Part shown: one piece after another, positions 1-10,263 of the stretch
Layout: each line of letters opens with the position of its first letter
How positions within the stretch are numbered: the stretch's first letter is position 1
Source: Sphaerisporangium perillae
Lineage (GTDB): Bacteria; Actinomycetota; Actinomycetes; Streptosporangiales; Streptosporangiaceae
Direction: 5' to 3'
Assembly: GCF_023276435.1 (NCBI RefSeq)
Contig: NZ_JALLPO010000014.1
Coordinates: 62,001-126,000, forward strand
Length of the DNA: 64,000 nucleotides
Made by a program: the position numbers and the translations under genes
Notes under the pieces: model-generated
Database searches by the model: none
Seen by the model: the letters and a program-made list of their open reading frames with translations, nothing else
What the model was told of the DNA's origin: nothing

Positions 1-593
1 ACGAGGCCGGCGAGCACCCGGTGCACGACGACGGGGTCGAGCCCGAGCAACCGGACCGCCGCGGTGGCCGGTCCGGTGATCGAGGTGTACGCGGCGGCGA
101 GCGCCGCGTCGTGGGGCGAGCACCCGGCGGCGGCGGACACCGCGCCGAGGGCGATCGGGTGGTGGGCGCCGTCCGGTACGGCTCCCGCCAGCGTGTCCAG
201 CGCGGGGGACGGCCAGATGCGGCGCGCGCTTCTGAGCAGGAGCCTGCCCTGGGTGCGCGCGGCGTTCCGCTGCGCGGGTGAGGCCGTACGGGCATCGGCC
301 TCCGCGTCCAGCTCCCGCCACGCGCTCTCCGGGGCCGCGCCGGCGGCGGGCTCGTCCGGCCGGGTGCCCGCCTGATCCGCGGCGGCTCCGGGTGCGGTGG
401 CGAGTTCGCAGGCGGCGGCGGCGAGGGCGGCGGCGACCAGGCCGGCCGTGGTGAGCCGGCCGCGGAGGAACCGCGCCAGGTCCTCCGGGCCGGTGATCGC
501 CCCGGTTCGCACCGCCTCCTCCGCGCCTCCGGAGTGGCCGTGGCCACCGGCCGGAAGCCGGGAGTCGGCGAGTAGCAGCAGCGCCGCGTCCAT
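1..593 (-). CDS. ureF: Urease accessory protein UreF (partial, C-terminus beyond window)
   Basis: UreF is a cytoplasmic chaperone that, with UreD/H and the GTPase UreG, delivers nickel to the urease active site. The minus-strand reading starts at ATG 593-591 and runs off the left edge, about 197 residues visible. It begins with the UreF-type MDAALLLLADSRLPAGGHGHS stretch and contains the characteristic helical segments, including the later SITGPATAAVRLLGLDP run. It starts only 2 nt beyond the ureC stop, so it is the fourth gene of the ureABCF operon. A low-complexity Ala/Pro/Gly insert lies around residues 65-95, longer than in compact UreF proteins. ureG and ureD are expected to follow outside the window. 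Identity is firm from sequence and position. Confidence 0.93.
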   Translation of the reverse strand, partial: MDAALLLLADSRLPAGGHGHSGGAEEAVRTGAITGPEDLARFLRGRLTTAGLVAAALAAAACELATAPGAAADQAGTRPDEPAAGAAPESAWRELDAEADARTASPAQRNAARTQGRLLLRSARRIWPSPALDTLAGAVPDGAHHPIALGAVSAAAGCSPHDAALAAAYTSITGPATAAVRLLGLDPVVVHRVLAGL

Positions 594-595
594 GA

Positions 596-2320
596 TCAGA
601 ACAGGAAGTAGCGCTGGGCCATGGGGAGCTCCTCGGCCGGGGCGGGCTCGATGAGCTCGCCCTCCACGCGGACCGCGAACGTGTCGGGGTCCACCTCGAT
701 GGCCGGGAGCGCGTCGTTGAGCGGCATGGACTCCTTCCGCCGGGTGCGCACATCGGCGACCGGCACCAGCCGCCGGTTGATCCGCAGCCGGTCCGCCAGG
801 CCGTCCTCGATGGCGAGCGGCGCGACGAAGTGCAGGGAGGTGGCGGCCGCGGTCACCGGGGCCGCGCCGAACATGGGCCGGGGCATCACCGGCTGGGGGG
901 TGGGGATGGAGGCGTTGGCGTCGCCCATCTGCGCGTAGGCGATGACGCCGCCCTTGACCACCAGCTGCGGCTTGACCCCGAAGAACGCCGGTTCCCACAG
1001 GACGAGGTCGGCGAGCTTGCCGGCCTCGACCGAGCCGACGTGCGCGTCCAGCCCGTGGGCGATGGCCGGGCAGATCGTATATTTCGCTATATAACGCCGG
1101 GCGCGGAGGTTGTCGGCCCGGCCGTCTCCCGGCAGCGAGCCCCTGCGTCTTTTCATCACGTGCGCCGTCTGCCACGTCCTGATGATGGTCTCGCCGACCC
1201 GCCCCATCGCCTGGGAGTCCGACCCGATCATCGAGATGGCGCCGATGTCGTGCAGCACGTCCTCGGCGGCCATCGTCGTCGGCCGGATGCGCGACTCGGC
1301 GAAGGCGAGGTCCTCCGGCACGGAGGGGTTGAGGTGATGGCAGACCATCAGCATGTCGAGGTGCTCGTCGAGCGTGTTGACGGTGTGCGGGCGCGTCGGG
1401 TTGGTCGAGGACGGCAGCACGTTCGCATGCGCCGCGACGCGGATGATGTCGGGCGCGTGCCCGCCCCCCGCGCCCTCGGTGTGGTAGGCGTGGATCGTCC
1501 GGTCACCGATGGCCCGCAGCGTCGACTCGACGAAACCGGCCTCGTTCAGCGTGTCGGTGTGGATCGCGACCTGCACGCCGGTGGCGTCCGCGACGCGCAG
1601 GCAGGCGTCGATGGCGGCCGGCGTCGTGCCCCAGTCCTCATGCAGCTTGAACCCCGAGGCCCCGGCCCTGAGCTGCTCCAGCAGGCCGTCCTCGCTCACG
1701 GTGTTGCCCTTGCCGAGCAGCGCGACGTTGACGGGCATCCCGTCCATCGACTCCAGCATCCGCGCCAGGTACCACGTGCCGGTGACGGTGGTCGCCTTGG
1801 TGCCCTCGGCGGGCCCGGTGCCGCCGCCGATGACGGTGGTCACCCCGGCGGCGAGGGCCTCGTCCACGATCTGCGGGCAGATCAGGTGGACGTGCGAGTC
1901 GATCGCGCCGGCCGTGATGATCTTGCCGTTGCCCGCCAGGATCTCGGTGGAGGGGCCGATCACCAGGTCGGGGTGGACGCCGTCCATCGTGTCGGGGTTC
2001 CCGGCCTTGCCGATGGCGGTGATATGCCCGTCCCTGACCCCGATGTCGGCCTTGACCACTCCCCAGTGGTCCAGGATGACGGCTCCGGTGATCACCAGGT
2101 CGGGGGCGCCCTCGGCGCGGGTCGCCCTGGCCTGTCCCATGGACTCGCGGATGACCTTGCCGCCGCCGAACACGACCTCGTCGCCCGCGCCCTCCCGTCC
2201 CCGGGAGAGGTCGTCCGACACCTCGATGAACAGGTCGGTGTCCGCGAGCCGGATCCGGTCACCGGTCGTCGGGCCGTACAGCGCGGCGTACCGCGAACGC
2301 TCGATCGCCGGCTCACTCAT
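596..2320 (-). CDS. ureC: Urease alpha subunit UreC
   Basis: Catalytic subunit of nickel urease, hydrolysing urea to ammonia and carbamate in the cytoplasm as part of the UreABC trimer. The 574-residue product matches the family's usual length (about 570). Visible landmarks are the [19 protein letters not shown] opening, the metal-ligand HVHLICPQ segment, the KLHEDWG segment whose lysine is the carbamylated metal bridge, the HTDTLNE and [15 protein letters not shown] histidine loops, and the flap region CHHLNP. The start ATG at 2320 overlaps the ureB stop (ATGA), implying translational coupling. The open frame extends further upstream but only through ureB coding sequence. No key residue appears missing. 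Confidence 0.98.
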   Translation of the reverse strand: MSEPAIERSRYAALYGPTTGDRIRLADTDLFIEVSDDLSRGREGAGDEVVFGGGKVIRESMGQARATRAEGAPDLVITGAVILDHWGVVKADIGVRDGHITAIGKAGNPDTMDGVHPDLVIGPSTEILAGNGKIITAGAIDSHVHLICPQIVDEALAAGVTTVIGGGTGPAEGTKATTVTGTWYLARMLESMDGMPVNVALLGKGNTVSEDGLLEQLRAGASGFKLHEDWGTTPAAIDACLRVADATGVQVAIHTDTLNEAGFVESTLRAIGDRTIHAYHTEGAGGGHAPDIIRVAAHANVLPSSTNPTRPHTVNTLDEHLDMLMVCHHLNPSVPEDLAFAESRIRPTTMAAEDVLHDIGAISMIGSDSQAMGRVGETIIRTWQTAHVMKRRRGSLPGDGRADNLRARRYIAKYTICPAIAHGLDAHVGSVEAGKLADLVLWEPAFFGVKPQLVVKGGVIAYAQMGDANASIPTPQPVMPRPMFGAAPVTAAATSLHFVAPLAIEDGLADRLRINRRLVPVADVRTRRKESMPLNDALPAIEVDPDTFAVRVEGELIEPAPAEELPMAQRYFLF

Positions 2321-2667
2321 GGGGACCCCTCCACGCCCGCACGGGCGTCGAGCGGCCCGGCCCATTCGGAGCGCAGGCCGGGGACGATCCGCCGTCCGCC
2401 GATCGGCACCAGTGTCACGTCGCGCTCGATGCCGGGCTCGAACCTGACGGCCGTGCCGGCGGGCACGTCCAGGCGCCTGCCCCACGCGGCGTCCCGGTCG
2501 AAGGCCAGCCCGGGGTTCGCGGCGGCGAAATGGTAGTGCGACCCCACCTGGATCGGCCGGTCGGCGGTGTTCACCACGCGGAGGGTCAGGCGTTCGCGGC
2601 CGGGGTTCAGCGGGATGGGATCCTCGGCGTGAATGATCTCGCCGGGCGTCATGGGCGCGGACGGCAT
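2317..2667 (-). CDS. ureB: Urease beta subunit UreB
   Basis: Structural beta subunit of urease, 116 residues, matching the usual 100-120. It shows the family core [18 protein letters not shown], then [19 protein letters not shown] and [18 protein letters not shown]. The start at 2667 is preferred because GGGAGG lies four bases upstream; an internal Met at 2652 (MTPGEI) is the classical UreB N-terminus and is the alternative. The gap to ureA is 56 nt and contains two copies of a 15-nt repeat reading GATGGAGGACGGCCC, so a longer in-frame extension (MEDGPMEDG) is possible but lacks as good a ribosome site. It ends in an ATGA overlap with ureC. Confidence 0.96.
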   Translation of the reverse strand: MPSAPMTPGEIIHAEDPIPLNPGRERLTLRVVNTADRPIQVGSHYHFAAANPGLAFDRDAAWGRRLDVPAGTAVRFEPGIERDVTLVPIGGRRIVPGLRSEWAGPLDARAGVEGSP

Positions 2668-2723
2668 GGGACCTCCCGGCGCGGGGCCGTCCTCCATCGG
2701 GCCGTCCTCCATCGGGGCGGGCG

Positions 2724-3026
2724 TCAAAGGATCGGCCGATGGACGGTGACCAGCTTCGTGCCGTCGGGGAACGTCGCCTCGATCTGCACCGATTCCAGCA
2801 TCTCGGGGATCCCCTCCATGACGTCCTCGCGGCGGAGCACCTTGCGTCCCGCCTCCATCAGATCGGCGACCGTCCGGCCGTCCCGCGCCCCCTCCAGGAG
2901 GAACGAGGCGATGATCGCGGTCGCCTCCGGATGGTTCAGGCGCAGCCCACGGGCCTGGCGCTCGCGGGCGACTCCCGCGGCGACGTGGATGAGCAGGCGT
3001 TCCTGTTCGTGTGGGGTGAGCCGCAT
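2724..3026 (-). CDS. ureA: Urease gamma subunit UreA
   Basis: First gene of the urease operon, encoding the 100-residue gamma structural subunit. The sequence begins [20 protein letters not shown] and includes [27 protein letters not shown] and the C-terminal [14 protein letters not shown], all typical of UreA, and the length is exactly that of the family. It diverges from urtA, with a 325-bp shared regulatory region. Gene order A-B-C-F is the standard actinobacterial arrangement with three separate structural subunits rather than the fused form. Confidence 0.97.
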   Translation of the reverse strand: MRLTPHEQERLLIHVAAGVARERQARGLRLNHPEATAIIASFLLEGARDGRTVADLMEAGRKVLRREDVMEGIPEMLESVQIEATFPDGTKLVTVHRPIL

Positions 3027-3351
3027 GGCCGGACACTAGGCAACGACCGTTTCGGTGACGTGACGGCGTCATTTCCACTCTGTGTCGGACTTCCGCAGGC
3101 CGGTGATCGCCTCTTCCCGGCCTTCTCGATTCCATTCCCGGCAAAGCCCGCTCCCGTCCGGGCAGGTCCCGGCGATCTTCATGAGCCGCTATTCGAGCGT
3201 CTATTACGGTCGCGCTTCGCGGTCCGTTCGTGTTGTTGCGGTGAAGAGCCGGTAAACGGCAATTAACAATCGTGACGTCGGCGGGAAACCTGCCTCGATC
3301 ACCTTGGCGGCAGATGGTCGGTGCGGGGGCCGTATCGGCAAGGAGGAGTAA
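3027..3351. promoter_or_regulatory. Divergent urease / urea-transporter control region
   Basis: This 325-bp gene-free stretch separates the divergently read ureA and urtA, so it must hold both promoters. It is clearly richer in A+T than its flanks, especially around 3180-3290. A strong Shine-Dalgarno AGGAGG lies at 3341-3346, five bases before the TTG start of urtA. The nitrogen regulator GlnR is the expected controller in actinomycetes. GTAAAC (3252-3257) and GTGAC followed by GAAAC (around 3272-3289) are loosely reminiscent of GlnR half-sites, but the spacing does not match the known box, so no operator is claimed. Confidence 0.55.
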
Positions 3352-4584
3352 TTGCGAAATTCAGCTTGGCGTATCGGGGCCGCGATCGCGGTCCTGGCAA
3401 CCGGGCTCGCGGCCTGCGGTGGGGAGCCATCGACGACCACGGGCGGCACGGCCGCCGCATCGGGTGGAGGCGACACCATCAAGGTCGGGCTCCTGCACTC
3501 CCTCAGTGGCACCATGGCCATCAGCGAGGTCACCGTGCGCGACGCGGAACTGCTCGCCGTCGAGGAGATCAACAAGGCCGGCGGTGTGCTCGGCAAGCAG
3601 CTCGTCCCGGTCGCCGAGGACGGCGCGTCGGACTGGCCGACCTTCGCGGAGAAGGCCACCAAGCTGATCGCCCAGGACAAGGTGGCGACGGTGTTCGGCG
3701 GCTGGACCTCCGCGAGCCGCAAGGCCATGCTCCCGGTGTTCGAAAAGCGCAAGGCCCTGCTTTGGTACCCGGTGCAGTACGAGGGCCTGGAGAGCTCGCC
3801 GTACATCTTCTACACCGGCGCCACCACCAACCAGCAGATCGTCCCCGGCCTCGACTATCTCAAGGAAAAGGGCAAGAAGAAGATCTTCCTGGTCGGCAGC
3901 GACTACGTCTTCCCGCGTACCGCGAACAAAATCATCAAGGCGTACGCCGCGGCGAACGGAATGCAGGTTCTCGGCGAGGAATACACGCCGCTCGGCCACA
4001 CCGAATACAGCACGCTGGTGAACAAGGTCGTGGCCGCGAAGCCGGACGCGGTGTTCAACACCCTGAACGGTGACAGCAATGTCGCCTTCTTCAAGCAGCT
4101 GAAGAGCGCGGGAGTGACCGCCGAGCAGATGCCGGTCATGTCGGTGAGCGTCGCCGAGGAGGAGGTCAAGGGAATCGGTGTCGACAACATCGCCGGCCAC
4201 CTCGTGGCGTGGAACTACTACCAGACCACCGAGAACCCGGCCAACGCCAAGTTCGTCGAGGCGTTCAAGGCGAAGTACGGCGCCGACCGGGTCACCTCCG
4301 ACCCGATGGAGGCCGGCTACAACGCCGTCTACCTGTGGGCCGAGGCGGTCAAGAAGGCCGGCACGACCGAGGTCGAGGCCGTCAAGAAGGCCGCGGGAGG
4401 CATCGCGCTCGAGCGGCCCGAGGGCACGGTGACGATCGACGGCGAGAACCAGCACATGTACAAGACCGCCAGGATCGGCGTCATCGAGCCGGACGGCCAG
4501 ATCAAGGAGGTCTGGAACTCGGGCAAGCCGATCAAGCCCGATCCCTACCTGAAGACCTATTCCTGGGCCGGCGGCCTCACCTGA
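3352..4584 (+). CDS. urtA: Urea ABC transporter substrate-binding lipoprotein UrtA
   Basis: Extracytoplasmic urea receptor of the UrtABCDE importer. The 410-residue product has a lipoprotein signal (positive MRNSAWR, hydrophobic core, lipobox LAAC with the Cys near residue 22), then a Ser/Thr/Gly linker and a type I periplasmic-binding fold. Segments such as [31 protein letters not shown] and [10 protein letters not shown] are typical of UrtA/FmdD-type receptors. The TTG start is chosen because AGGAGG lies five bases upstream and translation from it gives a complete signal peptide. It heads urtABCDE and diverges from the urease operon, making uptake and hydrolysis of urea one functional unit. 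Confidence 0.95.
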   Translation: MRNSAWRIGAAIAVLATGLAACGGEPSTTTGGTAAASGGGDTIKVGLLHSLSGTMAISEVTVRDAELLAVEEINKAGGVLGKQLVPVAEDGASDWPTFAEKATKLIAQDKVATVFGGWTSASRKAMLPVFEKRKALLWYPVQYEGLESSPYIFYTGATTNQQIVPGLDYLKEKGKKKIFLVGSDYVFPRTANKIIKAYAAANGMQVLGEEYTPLGHTEYSTLVNKVVAAKPDAVFNTLNGDSNVAFFKQLKSAGVTAEQMPVMSVSVAEEEVKGIGVDNIAGHLVAWNYYQTTENPANAKFVEAFKAKYGADRVTSDPMEAGYNAVYLWAEAVKKAGTTEVEAVKKAAGGIALERPEGTVTIDGENQHMYKTARIGVIEPDGQIKEVWNSGKPIKPDPYLKTYSWAGGLT

Positions 4585-4760
4585 CCGCGGCAGGGCGGTA
4601 GAGCGGTACGGCGGAACGTGGAACGTGGCCGGGTTCGAGGCGAGCCTCCACCCGGCCACTCACAAGGGACCGAGCACGAGGAGCACCCCATCAGCTACAG
4701 CGAGACGGCCGCCCGGCGGCACGCGGAATCGGCGGGGAAGGCAAGGGAGGTGGGCCCCGG

Positions 4761-5627
4761 ATGGAGGCCATAGTCAACCAGCTTCCCATCGGGCTCTCGA
4801 TCGCAGCCGTGCTGCTGCTCATCGCGCTCGGCCTGACCTTCACGTTCGGCCAGATGGGCGTGATCAACATGGCCCACGGCGAGTTCATCATGGCGGGCGC
4901 CTACACCGCCTACCTGCTCCAGGGCTGGGCGGGACGCCAGGCGGTGCTCGTCGCGCTGCCCGTGGCGTTCGTGGTGGCCGGGGTGATGGGGCTGATCCTG
5001 GAACGGGTGGCCATCCGGCACTTCTACGGCCGCCCCCTGGACACGCTCCTGCTCACCTGGGGGGTCAGCCTGGTGCTGCAGCAGCTCGCCAGGGACCTGT
5101 TCGGCGCGCCCAACGTGCAGGTGCGCGCGCCTGAGTGGCTTCAGGGCGGTGTCGGCATCCTGCCGTACAACCGGCTGTTCATCTTCGCGCTCGCCGTCGG
5201 CAGCGTCGTGGCGATCTGGGGGTACATGAACCGCACGTCCCAGGGGCGGCGCATGCAGGCGGTCATGCAGAACCGGCAACTCGCCGCCGTCAGCGGCATC
5301 AACACCGGACGGGTCGACCAGCGCACGTTCTTCATCGGCTCCGGCCTGGCGGGGATCGCCGGGGTGGCGCTCACCCTGATCGGCCCGGTCGGCCCGGCCC
5401 TCGGCACCTACTACATCGTCGACGCGTTCCTCGTCGTGGTCGCGGGCGGCCTCGGGCAGCTGCGCGGCGCGCTGATCGCGGCGGCCGCCCTGGGCCTGCT
5501 CAACTCCTACGCGGAGTTCTGGACCAACGCCAGCCTGGCCAAGGTCATCGTCTTCGTCGTCATCATCGCGTTCCTCCAGATACGGCCGCAGGGACTGTTC
5601 GTGCTCAAGGCGAGGGCCCTCACATGA
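4761..5627 (+). CDS. urtB: Urea ABC transporter permease UrtB
   Basis: Inner-membrane permease of the branched-chain-amino-acid-type (LivH) family, 288 residues with about eight hydrophobic segments. The N-terminal TFGQMGVINMAHGEFIMAGA stretch is a hallmark of UrtB/LivH. It follows urtA after a 176-bp spacer that may contain the common receptor-permease attenuation point. Its stop overlaps the urtC start (ATGA at 5624-5627). It partners UrtC to form the channel. Assignment as UrtB rather than LivH rests on the operon context with UrtA and the urease genes. Confidence 0.93.
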   Translation: MEAIVNQLPIGLSIAAVLLLIALGLTFTFGQMGVINMAHGEFIMAGAYTAYLLQGWAGRQAVLVALPVAFVVAGVMGLILERVAIRHFYGRPLDTLLLTWGVSLVLQQLARDLFGAPNVQVRAPEWLQGGVGILPYNRLFIFALAVGSVVAIWGYMNRTSQGRRMQAVMQNRQLAAVSGINTGRVDQRTFFIGSGLAGIAGVALTLIGPVGPALGTYYIVDAFLVVVAGGLGQLRGALIAAAALGLLNSYAEFWTNASLAKVIVFVVIIAFLQIRPQGLFVLKARALT

Positions 5628-6796
5628 CGACGACCGTGCGGAACGTCGTGCGGGTCGCGCCGCCGCCCGCCGGCCCGTCGTGGCGCGGCCGGCTCAGGGC
5701 GCCCGCGGTGTTCGTCCTGGTGGCCGTGCTGGCCCTGGTGGTGGCGCCGCTGCTGCTGGAGCCGTTCCGGCTCGGGCTGCTGGCCAAGTACCTCTGCTTC
5801 GGCATCGTCGCGCTCGGCATCGGGCTGGCGTGGGGGCAGGGCGGCATGCTCACCCTCGGCCAGGGGGTGTTCTTCGGGCTCGGCGGCTACGCGATGGGCA
5901 TGTACCTCAAGTTGCACGACGCGGGCGGCGACCTGCCGGACTTCATGGTGTGGAGCGGCGTGGAGAAGCTCCCTGCGCTGTGGGTCCCCTTCGAGAACCC
6001 GGTCTTCGCCGTCGCCTTCGCCGTCATCGGACCGGTCGTCCTGGCCGTCCTGCTCGGCTCGCTGGTCTTCCGGCAGCGGGTGCGCGGCGCCTACTTCGCG
6101 ATCCTGACGCAGGCGCTCGCCGCGGCGACCGTCATCCTGCTGGTCGGGCAGCAGGGGCTGACCGGCGGCACCAACGGCCTGACCAACTTCTTCGACCTGT
6201 TCGGCCAGGACCTCGCCGCCGACGGCACGCAGCGCGGGCTGTACATCGTCGTGGCGGCCGTCCTCGGCGTGCTGTACCTGGTGGCCTGGCAGCTCGTCCG
6301 CAGCCGGTTCGGCCGGTTGCTGATCGCCATCAGGGACGGCGAGGACCGGGTGCGGTTCCTCGGCTACAACCCCGCCACCGTCAAGACCGTCACCTTCGCG
6401 GTCTCGGCGGGCATGGCCGGCCTGGCTGGGGCGCTGTTCGTGCCCGTCGTCGGCATCATCTCGCCGGCCCTGCTCGGCGTGGTGCCCTCCCTGGAGCTGG
6501 TCGTCGCCGTGGCCGTGGGCGGCCGGTTCTCGCTGGCGGGAGCCGTGCTCGGCGCCGTGGTGATGGGGTACGCCAAGACCTCCTTCAGCGAGCAGTTCGC
6601 CGACGGCTGGCTCTACCTGCAAGGAGCGCTGTTCATCCTGGTCATGACCCTGGCGCCCAAGGGCATCTTCGGCCTGGCCGCCACCGCCCGCGACTTCGTC
6701 GTGTCGAGGAGGCCGCGGACGGGCCGTCCCCTGATGAGCACGGGAACCGCGGACATCGGCGGCCCCCTGATCGAGGCACAGGAGCCGCGAGCATGA
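5624..6796 (+). CDS. urtC: Urea ABC transporter permease UrtC
   Basis: Second permease of the urea importer (LivM-like), 390 residues. The N-terminal cytoplasmic stretch is followed by about ten hydrophobic segments; family features include LGIGLAWGQGGMLTLGQGVF and the cytoplasmic loop IRDGEDRVRFLGYNP, which contacts the ATPases. The start at 5624 is fixed by the ATGA overlap with urtB, although the reading frame is open upstream. The stop again overlaps the next gene (ATGA). UrtC is normally longer than LivM, consistent with this length. Confidence 0.93.
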   Translation: MTTTVRNVVRVAPPPAGPSWRGRLRAPAVFVLVAVLALVVAPLLLEPFRLGLLAKYLCFGIVALGIGLAWGQGGMLTLGQGVFFGLGGYAMGMYLKLHDAGGDLPDFMVWSGVEKLPALWVPFENPVFAVAFAVIGPVVLAVLLGSLVFRQRVRGAYFAILTQALAAATVILLVGQQGLTGGTNGLTNFFDLFGQDLAADGTQRGLYIVVAAVLGVLYLVAWQLVRSRFGRLLIAIRDGEDRVRFLGYNPATVKTVTFAVSAGMAGLAGALFVPVVGIISPALLGVVPSLELVVAVAVGGRFSLAGAVLGAVVMGYAKTSFSEQFADGWLYLQGALFILVMTLAPKGIFGLAATARDFVVSRRPRTGRPLMSTGTADIGGPLIEAQEPRA

Positions 6797-7668
6797 GCGG
6801 AGCCCTGCTGGAGGTGCGCGACCTGTCGGTGGTGTTCGACGGGTTCCGCGCCATCGACGGGATCGACCTCACGGTCGAGCAGGGGGAGCTGCGCTTCCTC
6901 ATCGGCCCGAACGGCGCCGGCAAGACCACGTTGATCGACGTGATCACCGGCCTGACCCGGCCCGCCGCGGGCTCGGTGCGGTTCGAGGGCCGGGATCTCG
7001 TCGGGCGCAAGGAACACGAGATCGTCCGCATGGGCGTGGGCCGCACGTTCCAGACCTCGGTGGTCTTCGAGCAGCTCAGCGTGGTGGAGAACCTCGACCT
7101 TGCCGCGTCGTTCCGCAGGCCGCTGTGGTCGCTGGCCCGGCGCCGCCGCGGGGTGTCCGACGCCGTCGACGCGGCCATGCGCACCACCGGCCTGGACGCG
7201 CTCGCGGACCGGCCCGCCGGCGTGCTCTCCCACGGCCAGCGGCAGTGGCTGGAGATCGGCATGCTGATCGCGCAGCGGCCCCGGCTGCTGCTGCTGGACG
7301 AGCCGGTCGCCGGGATGTCCGGCGATGAGCGGGCGCGGACGGGCGAGTTGCTCACCGAGATCGCCAAGGACCACACGGTGATCGTCGTCGAGCACGACAT
7401 GGACTTCCTGCGGCGGTACGCGTCCCAGGTGACGGTGCTGCACGAGGGCAAGGTGCTGGTGGAGGGCTCCGTCGACGAGGTCAGGGCGGACCCCCGCGTG
7501 CAGGAGGTCTACCTGGGCCGGGCGGACGACAAGAGCCGGACCGGCGGCGGCGGCGAGGGCCGCGCCGGCGGCGATGGCGATGGCCCGGCCGACGGCAGGA
7601 GCCAGGCCGGCGACGGCGAGAAGAGCAGAGGTCCGGCCGTCGGCTCGGCGGCCGGGGAGGTGAAGTGA
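6793..7668 (+). CDS. urtD: Urea ABC transporter ATPase UrtD
   Basis: Cytoplasmic ATPase (LivG-like) energising urea import. It shows Walker A GPNGAGKTT, a Q-loop region near RTFQTSVVFEQL, signature LSHGQRQWLEIGM, Walker B LLLLDEPVAGMS and a switch histidine in VIVVEHDMDF. The core matches UrtD, but an additional tail of about 45 residues, rich in Gly, Asp and Ser after EVYLGRADD, is unusual and looks like low-complexity extension. Its stop TGA (7666-7668) abuts the urtE start. The start is fixed by the ATGA overlap with urtC. Confidence 0.93.
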   Translation: MSGALLEVRDLSVVFDGFRAIDGIDLTVEQGELRFLIGPNGAGKTTLIDVITGLTRPAAGSVRFEGRDLVGRKEHEIVRMGVGRTFQTSVVFEQLSVVENLDLAASFRRPLWSLARRRRGVSDAVDAAMRTTGLDALADRPAGVLSHGQRQWLEIGMLIAQRPRLLLLDEPVAGMSGDERARTGELLTEIAKDHTVIVVEHDMDFLRRYASQVTVLHEGKVLVEGSVDEVRADPRVQEVYLGRADDKSRTGGGGEGRAGGDGDGPADGRSQAGDGEKSRGPAVGSAAGEVK

Positions 7669-8360
7669 TGCTGTCGGTACAGGGGCTTTCGGCCGGGTAC
7701 GGCAGGGCGCGGGTGCTGTTCGACGTCTCGTTCGACGTCGAGCCGGGCAGCCTCGTCTCCGTCATGGGACGCAACGGCGTGGGCAAGACCACGCTGCTCA
7801 ACACCGTGATGGGCGTGCTGCCCGCCACGGCGGGCACCGTCACGTTCGAGGGCAGGGACGTGACGCGGCTGCGGCCCGACGAGCGGGTGCGGCTCGGCCT
7901 GGGGTACGTCCCCCAGGGGCACGAGACGTTCCCGCAGCTCAGCGTGATGGGAAACCTCCAGGTGACAGTGGAGGCGTCCACCCACAAGGACAACACCGCG
8001 ATCGAGGAGGCCCTCGAGGTGTTCCCCCGGCTGAAACCGCTGCTGAAGAGGCGCGCGGGCTTCCTGTCCGGAGGTCAGCAGCAGCAGCTCGCGATGGCGC
8101 GGGCACTGGTCACCCGGCCCAAGCTGCTGATCCTGGACGAGCCGACGGAGGGCATCCAGCCGTCCATCATCCTGGAGATCGAGGAGGCCATCGAGCGGCT
8201 GCACACCTCGGGGCTGTCGGTGCTCCTGGTCGAGCAGTACCTCGATCTCGCGCTCCGGCTCGCCGACCGCTTCCTCATCCTGGACGCCGGGCACGTCGTG
8301 CGGGCGGGCACCGCCGAGGAACTGCGTGAGGAAGAGGTGCACCGCCTCCTGGCCGTCTGA
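7668..8360 (+). CDS. urtE: Urea ABC transporter ATPase UrtE
   Basis: Second ATPase (LivF-like) of the importer, 230 residues as usual for UrtE. Walker A is GRNGVGKTTLLN, the signature is LSGGQQQQLAMARAL, Walker B is LLILDEPTEGIQ and the switch histidine is replaced by Gln in LLVEQYLDLA, which is normal for LivF/UrtE proteins. ATG 7668 is chosen, with GGGGAGG at 7654-7660 giving ideal spacing; a GTG one codon earlier is possible. It is the last urt gene and converges on ctaD with an 18-bp gap. Confidence 0.94.
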   Translation: MLSVQGLSAGYGRARVLFDVSFDVEPGSLVSVMGRNGVGKTTLLNTVMGVLPATAGTVTFEGRDVTRLRPDERVRLGLGYVPQGHETFPQLSVMGNLQVTVEASTHKDNTAIEEALEVFPRLKPLLKRRAGFLSGGQQQQLAMARALVTRPKLLILDEPTEGIQPSIILEIEEAIERLHTSGLSVLLVEQYLDLALRLADRFLILDAGHVVRAGTAEELREEEVHRLLAV

Positions 8361-8378
8361 CGCGTGCGCGCCCGCCGG

Positions 8379-10046
8379 TCACTCCCGGGACCTGCCGACC
8401 CGTTGCACCTCGATGGGCAGGTGGGAGTAGTGGAGGTCGAACGCCGGGCGCTCGGAGCGTATCGGCGGGAGGCGCGTGAAGTTGTGCCGGGGCGGCGGGC
8501 AGGACGTCGCCCATTCCAGGGAGTTGCCGAAGCCCCAGGGGTCGTCGACGGTCACCTTGGGAGCGTGCCGCCAGGTATGCCAGACGTTGTACAGGAACGG
8601 CAGCGTGGAGGCGCCCAGGATGAACCCGCCGATGGACGAGATCATGTTCCCGACCTCGAAGCCCTCAGTCGGGGTGTAGTCGGCGTAGCGGCGCGGAAGA
8701 CCCTGCGCGCCGAGCCAGTGCTGCACCAGGAAGGTGGTGTGGAAGCCGATGAACAGTAGCCAGAAGTGCCACTTGCCCAGCGTGTCGTTGAGCATCTTGC
8801 CGGTGAGCTTGGGCCACCAGAAGTAGAAGCCGGAGAACATCGCGAACACGACGGTGCCGAAGACGACGTAGTGGAAGTGGGCCACCACGAAGTAGCTGTC
8901 GCTCACGTGGAAGTCCAGCGGCGGCGAGGCCAGGATGACGCCGGTGAGGCCGCCGAACAGGAACGTCACCAGGAAGCCCACCGCGAACAGCATCGCCGGC
9001 GGGAAGGTGAGCTGGCCGCGCCACATGGTGCCGATCCAGTTGAAGAACTTCACGCCGGTCGGCACGGCGATCAGGAAGGTCATGAACGAGAAGAACGGCA
9101 GCAGCACCTGGCCGGTGACGAACATGTGGTGCGCCCACACGGTCATCGACAGTCCGGCGATGGCGATCGTCGCGCCGACCAGGCCGATGTAGCCGAAGAT
9201 CGGCTTGCGGCTGAAGACCGGCAGCACCTCGGTGATGATGCCGAAGAACGGCAGCGCGATGATGTACACCTCTGGATGCCCGAAGAACCAGAACAGGTGC
9301 TGCCACAGCAGCGCCCCGCCGGTGGCGGCGTCGTAGACGTGCGCGTTCAACCTCCGGTCGGCCTCCAGGGCCAGCAGCGCCGCGGCCAGGACCGGGAAGG
9401 CGAGCAGCACCATCATGCTGGTCAGCAGGGTGTTCCAGCAGAAGATGGGCATCCGGAACATCGTCATGCCGGGCGCCCGCATGGCGATGATCGTGGTGAT
9501 GAAGTTCACCGCGCCGAGGATCGTGCCGAGACCGGACATGACCAGTCCCATGATCCACAGATCCTTGCCGATGCCGGGGGAGTACGTCTGATCGGACAGC
9601 GGGGCGTACGCCGTCCAGCCGAAGTCGGCCGCGCCGTCGGCGCTGCCGAACCCCCCCAGCGCGATGAGGCCGCCGAACAGGAACAGCCAGTAGCTGAACA
9701 TGTTGAGCCGGGGGAACGCCACGTCGGGCGCGCCGATCTGTAACGGCATGATGGCGTTGGCGAACCCGGCGAACAGGGGGGTGGCGAAGAGCAGCAGCAT
9801 GAGCGCGCCGTGCATGGTGAACATCTCGTTGTACTGCTTGTTGGTGACGAACTGGAGCCCCGGCCGGGCCAGCTCGGCCCGGATGATCATGGCCATCACG
9901 CCGGCGATCAGGAAGAACGCGAACGATGTGATGAGGTACAAGTTGCCGATCACCTTGTGATCGGTGGACGTCGCCCAGTTCAGCATCAGCCGGCCCTTGC
10001 GGGCGAGTTTGCTCACCGGCGCCGGCGCTACACGCGTGTAGATCAC
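8379..10046 (-). CDS. ctaD: Cytochrome c oxidase subunit I (aa3-type), solitary copy
   Basis: Catalytic membrane subunit of the haem-copper oxidase that reduces O2 to water, about 555 residues with twelve hydrophobic segments. Seen directly are [17 protein letters not shown] near the N-terminus, the cross-linked His-Tyr motif in [10 protein letters not shown], the CuB histidines in WAHHMFVTG and the haem ligands in [14 protein letters not shown] 10046 is chosen because GGGGGG lies four bases upstream; a GTG at 10061 is the alternative and has no ribosome site. No ctaC, ctaE or qcr genes flank it, so it is probably one of several ctaD paralogues that actinomycetes keep, dependent on subunits encoded elsewhere. 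Confidence 0.94.
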   Translation of the reverse strand: MIYTRVAPAPVSKLARKGRLMLNWATSTDHKVIGNLYLITSFAFFLIAGVMAMIIRAELARPGLQFVTNKQYNEMFTMHGALMLLLFATPLFAGFANAIMPLQIGAPDVAFPRLNMFSYWLFLFGGLIALGGFGSADGAADFGWTAYAPLSDQTYSPGIGKDLWIMGLVMSGLGTILGAVNFITTIIAMRAPGMTMFRMPIFCWNTLLTSMMVLLAFPVLAAALLALEADRRLNAHVYDAATGGALLWQHLFWFFGHPEVYIIALPFFGIITEVLPVFSRKPIFGYIGLVGATIAIAGLSMTVWAHHMFVTGQVLLPFFSFMTFLIAVPTGVKFFNWIGTMWRGQLTFPPAMLFAVGFLVTFLFGGLTGVILASPPLDFHVSDSYFVVAHFHYVVFGTVVFAMFSGFYFWWPKLTGKMLNDTLGKWHFWLLFIGFHTTFLVQHWLGAQGLPRRYADYTPTEGFEVGNMISSIGGFILGASTLPFLYNVWHTWRHAPKVTVDDPWGFGNSLEWATSCPPPRHNFTRLPPIRSERPAFDLHYSHLPIEVQRVGRSRE

Positions 10047-10263
10047 AAGACCCCCCGCCACGGTCTGGTCATCGTGCTACTTGTGGGTCGTAGTCCGATT
10101 ACAGCGCGCGAAAAGGGATAAATGGCGAAATAGGCGGCAAAGAGGGCGGAGTACACGGCCAGGGTTTCTTTACGGAAACACCGGCCGTGACGCGTCCGTC
10201 CCCGGCGGCCTCAGCCGGGAAACCCGCCCCGGCCGCCGGCGCGGCAGCGGGGAGTCACCGTCA

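Noticed and set aside
3027-3351. GlnR box between ureA and urtA
   Set aside because: GTNAC- and GNAAC-like half-sites exist but the spacing does not match the established six-base arrangement; not claimed.
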